From: Bondarzewia mesenterica
Taxonomy: Eukaryota; Basidiomycota; Agaricomycetes; Russulales; Bondarzewiaceae
NCBI GenBank assembly: GCA_004802705.1
Contig: SGPL01000039.1
Coordinates: 1-20,208, forward strand
Reading direction: 5' to 3'
Length of the DNA: 20,208 nt
The position numbers were made by a program, and so were the translations under genes. Positions 18,323 through 20,208 of the stretch are shown in pieces (within the stretch, counting starts at the first letter, position 1; every line of letters starts with the position of its first letter). A model generated the notes under the pieces. That model made no database searches, was not told the origin of the DNA, and was given only the letters and a program-made list of their open reading frames with translations.

Positions 18323-20160
18323 CATCCGAAAGAGATACTCCCGAACCACCATCCGCGTTTCGAAGCGCAGGCATCTCATATGCATCTTTCGGCAATTCAG
18401 TGCCCTGAGGAATGGTAAGGATTCCGAACTCGAGTGTTGGGCAGAAGCCGTTGTCGTGCTGCCAATGAGGCATTAATAGTCAATCGCATTACATCTGTCA
18501 AGGAGGTATGAGCTCACCTGATACTTTCCTAGGGGCGGATAGTCCAACATTATTAGTATTTGGATCGAGAGTAACAAATTACTACAAACCATAGAATCCA
18601 ACTGTGAATGCCCAGTTTATGAGCGCGTGAATTGTTGATTGTGTTGGATGAATGACTCACTGATTTTCTCTCCATAATCCGGTACCAGCTCCTCCATTCC
18701 CTTTCTCGCTGCTCCTGCATCCTCCTTCGCGATGAACTGCACCTCATTCACGAACCCATATTCACCCGATTTAATTCTCAAGCTCTGGATCTTGACATCT
18801 TTGTCCATGTTCAATCATGTCGTTTCACCGCCCAACCTCTTCGGATTTCCCCTCGCATGCCTCTTCGCACCAGCCACGACTTGCGTTTCATCTTCATAAT
18901 GGACGTACATCCCGTCGAACCACAAATCGCGCTGAATCTGCAGTTTGTCAGCGCGTATCACTACAAGAAATATTGATTACCTGTCCCATCAACACTAGAT
19001 AGAGAAAGGAATGTGCGCACCCTTTCCGTCCTTGTTCAGCTTCGTGAGCAACACAGCCCATCGCCAGACACCCCACTGGCCCTCGGGCCCTCCGTTCACC
19101 ACACTTTTCTTCTTCACGACAAAGTCAAATCCTGGCAGCACAACCAGAGCCTCCGTCGCGTACTCCCAGAAGTCAGCGATCGTCTTCTGCGCACCGTCGC
19201 ACGCCGTGATTGTCAGTCCCAACTTGCCAACCCCGTTCTTCTTCTCACCCTGCCCCAACTCGCTATTCGCGTCGCTGAGCAAAAGCACGCTCCAGCAGTT
19301 CTTCGGACCTTATATCATGCTCTCGCACGGCCTTGCCATCTCTCATCCAGCACAGGTGTGCGATGCCATTCTCGCTCTTCACGACGATGCGATCGCGCAT
19401 CGGTTGCGTCGAGATCGGCGCTTTGTCACACGTGCGGGGAACGTCACCTGGTAAGGCAAACATTGGGTGTGATGCGAGATGCAGCTTGTCGGCGAGATGC
19501 CAGTGGTTTGAAGTTTCTAGAGGAACCGAGGGATGTGCTGGGCTATTCCGGCTGACACAGTAGCTCTCTAGTACATCATTTTTTACGATGGTCAGTGCAC
19601 GCGGTATGTATGCAGAAATGGAGACATTACCTTTGGCGACGAAGCTCCTGTTCCACTCAACGTACCCGCGGCTCATGATCCCTACAGCGTCTTTGAGCAC
19701 ACATATGAAAAGGACAAGTTGGAATGCACGCACCTGAAGGCTGATGAGGCAGTCCGAAGGCATATCCGACTTCATGCAGTGCTGCACTCGGCCCAATATA
19801 ACAAGCTTCCCAAAATGTCCCGCACTCGCCTGCACATACGGTTCGTAAGCAGCAGGTTTCGCATAGCAGTCTTTACAAAAAACATACTGTTGTCGTTCCC
19901 CACCAAGCTCCTCGGCGGCACAAACGTCGCATCGAGCAAGCACGGCGTGATCTCCTCAATGAACCGCGGCCATGCCCAGTGTATATGGCTCCCAAACATC
20001 CTGTCAAATAGCAAGATACGCCGCAGGTCGTGACAGATTCAGCTTTTGTAGGCCGGAGGGTCATATCATCAAATTACCCGAGGTGAGCCTTCCCAAGCTT
20101 TCCACCTGTCCCCTCGCGTGCTGCATGTCCTGTGATGAGATCCTGCACAGGATTGNANCT
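18261..20160 (-). pseudogene. Yil108w-like metallopeptidase with jacalin-like C-terminus, 5' partial
   Basis: Minus-strand exons by eye: about 20145-20078, 20000-19888, 19829-19734, 19681-19631, 19516-19021, 18960-18661, 18601-18590, 18528-18518 and 18458-18261, with introns of 77, 58, 52, 114, 60, 59, 61 and 59 bp. The product reads GMFGSHIHWAWPRFIEE, ECGTFWEACYIG, LHEVGYAFGLPHQPSG, IMSRGYVEWNRSF, then WFDGMYVHYEDETQ, EKIIGFYGKYQHDNG, LEFGILT and an acidic tail. This order matches the fungal putative zinc peptidases typified by yeast Yil108w (Pfam Metallopep, PF12044), which carry a jacalin-like lectin region. Function in cells is not known to me. Three lesions are seen. The second His of HExxHxxGxxH is Tyr (codon 19762-19764). 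A +1/-2 frame change lies near 19270-19285 between ELLERAF and LSDANSELG. A TGA at 18815-18817 interrupts GGETT and LNMDKDVKI. The N-terminal part lies beyond the window. Low sequence quality near the edge could explain some of these. Confidence 0.75.
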
Positions 20161-20208
20161 GNAGNCNNATGNGAGCAGTCCNNNNGCANATCNGAGNNNC
20201 NNGCAGTG
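20156..20208. other. N-rich low-quality contig edge
   Basis: Many Ns among readable bases. Nothing can be annotated reliably here, and base calls just inside it should be treated with caution. Confidence 0.9.

Noticed and set aside
19873..20064. Cys-rich minus-strand frame suggesting a zinc finger (CDVC ... FCKDC) near 19870-19940
   Set aside because: The apparent zinc-finger Cys residues come from another frame and from an intron of the metallopeptidase gene. The in-frame exons give the peptidase motifs.
1..20208. CRISPR arrays, rRNA, tRNA
   Set aside because: No spaced short repeats were seen, and I recognised no rRNA or tRNA sequence. The intron-rich genes indicate a fungal nuclear genome.

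Overview
The window looks like nuclear DNA of an Agaricomycete (mushroom-forming basidiomycete). Genes are split by many 50-70 bp GT-AG introns with CTGAC/CTNAY-type branch points. The recognisable proteins are a basidiomycete-type divergent kinase-like protein, a fungal Yil108w-like metallopeptidase and Wee1-like kinase remnants. Scattered Ns and an N-rich right edge point to a draft contig end.

Layout: (1) 2-237 holds the 3' end of an unrecognised gene X plus its flank, repeated at 9890-10123. (2) 559-856 is a possible very small three-exon gene. (3) 1503-2842 is a five-exon kinase-like gene. (4) 3370-3543 is an old remnant of the 5' leader of gene Y. (5) 3550-9125 and 11567-17173 are two direct copies of a 5.6 kb segment. 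Each copy carries a 15-exon gene Y on the plus strand and, facing it, a decayed Wee1-like kinase fragment on the minus strand. (6) Between the copies lie a terminal exon of gene X and a poorly resolved small ORF region. (7) 17708-18322 is an open frame broken by one TAG. (8) 18261-20160 (minus strand) is a metallopeptidase of the Yil108w/PF12044 type that runs off the window and carries several lesions.

Gene Y is the most interesting element. Splicing copy A by eye gives 15 exons with consistent phases and a 3366-nt reading frame (1121 residues). I recognise no named family over most of it. Its C-terminal part has an E-x-K motif followed 13 residues later by QxxxY, the arrangement seen in PD-(D/E)XK nucleases of the RecB/Cas4 type. 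Copy B keeps the same exon structure but has a one-base insertion in an A7 run just after the E-x-K. The two copies are nearly identical at the N-terminal end and in the 3' flank, but strongly diverged in the middle, so change is concentrated in part of the coding region.

Taken together this is an accessory, duplication-prone locus: repeated partial and full copies of gene Y, hitchhiking kinase debris, different contents between repeated ends, and decayed neighbours. All gene models were made by eye without transcripts or database searches.
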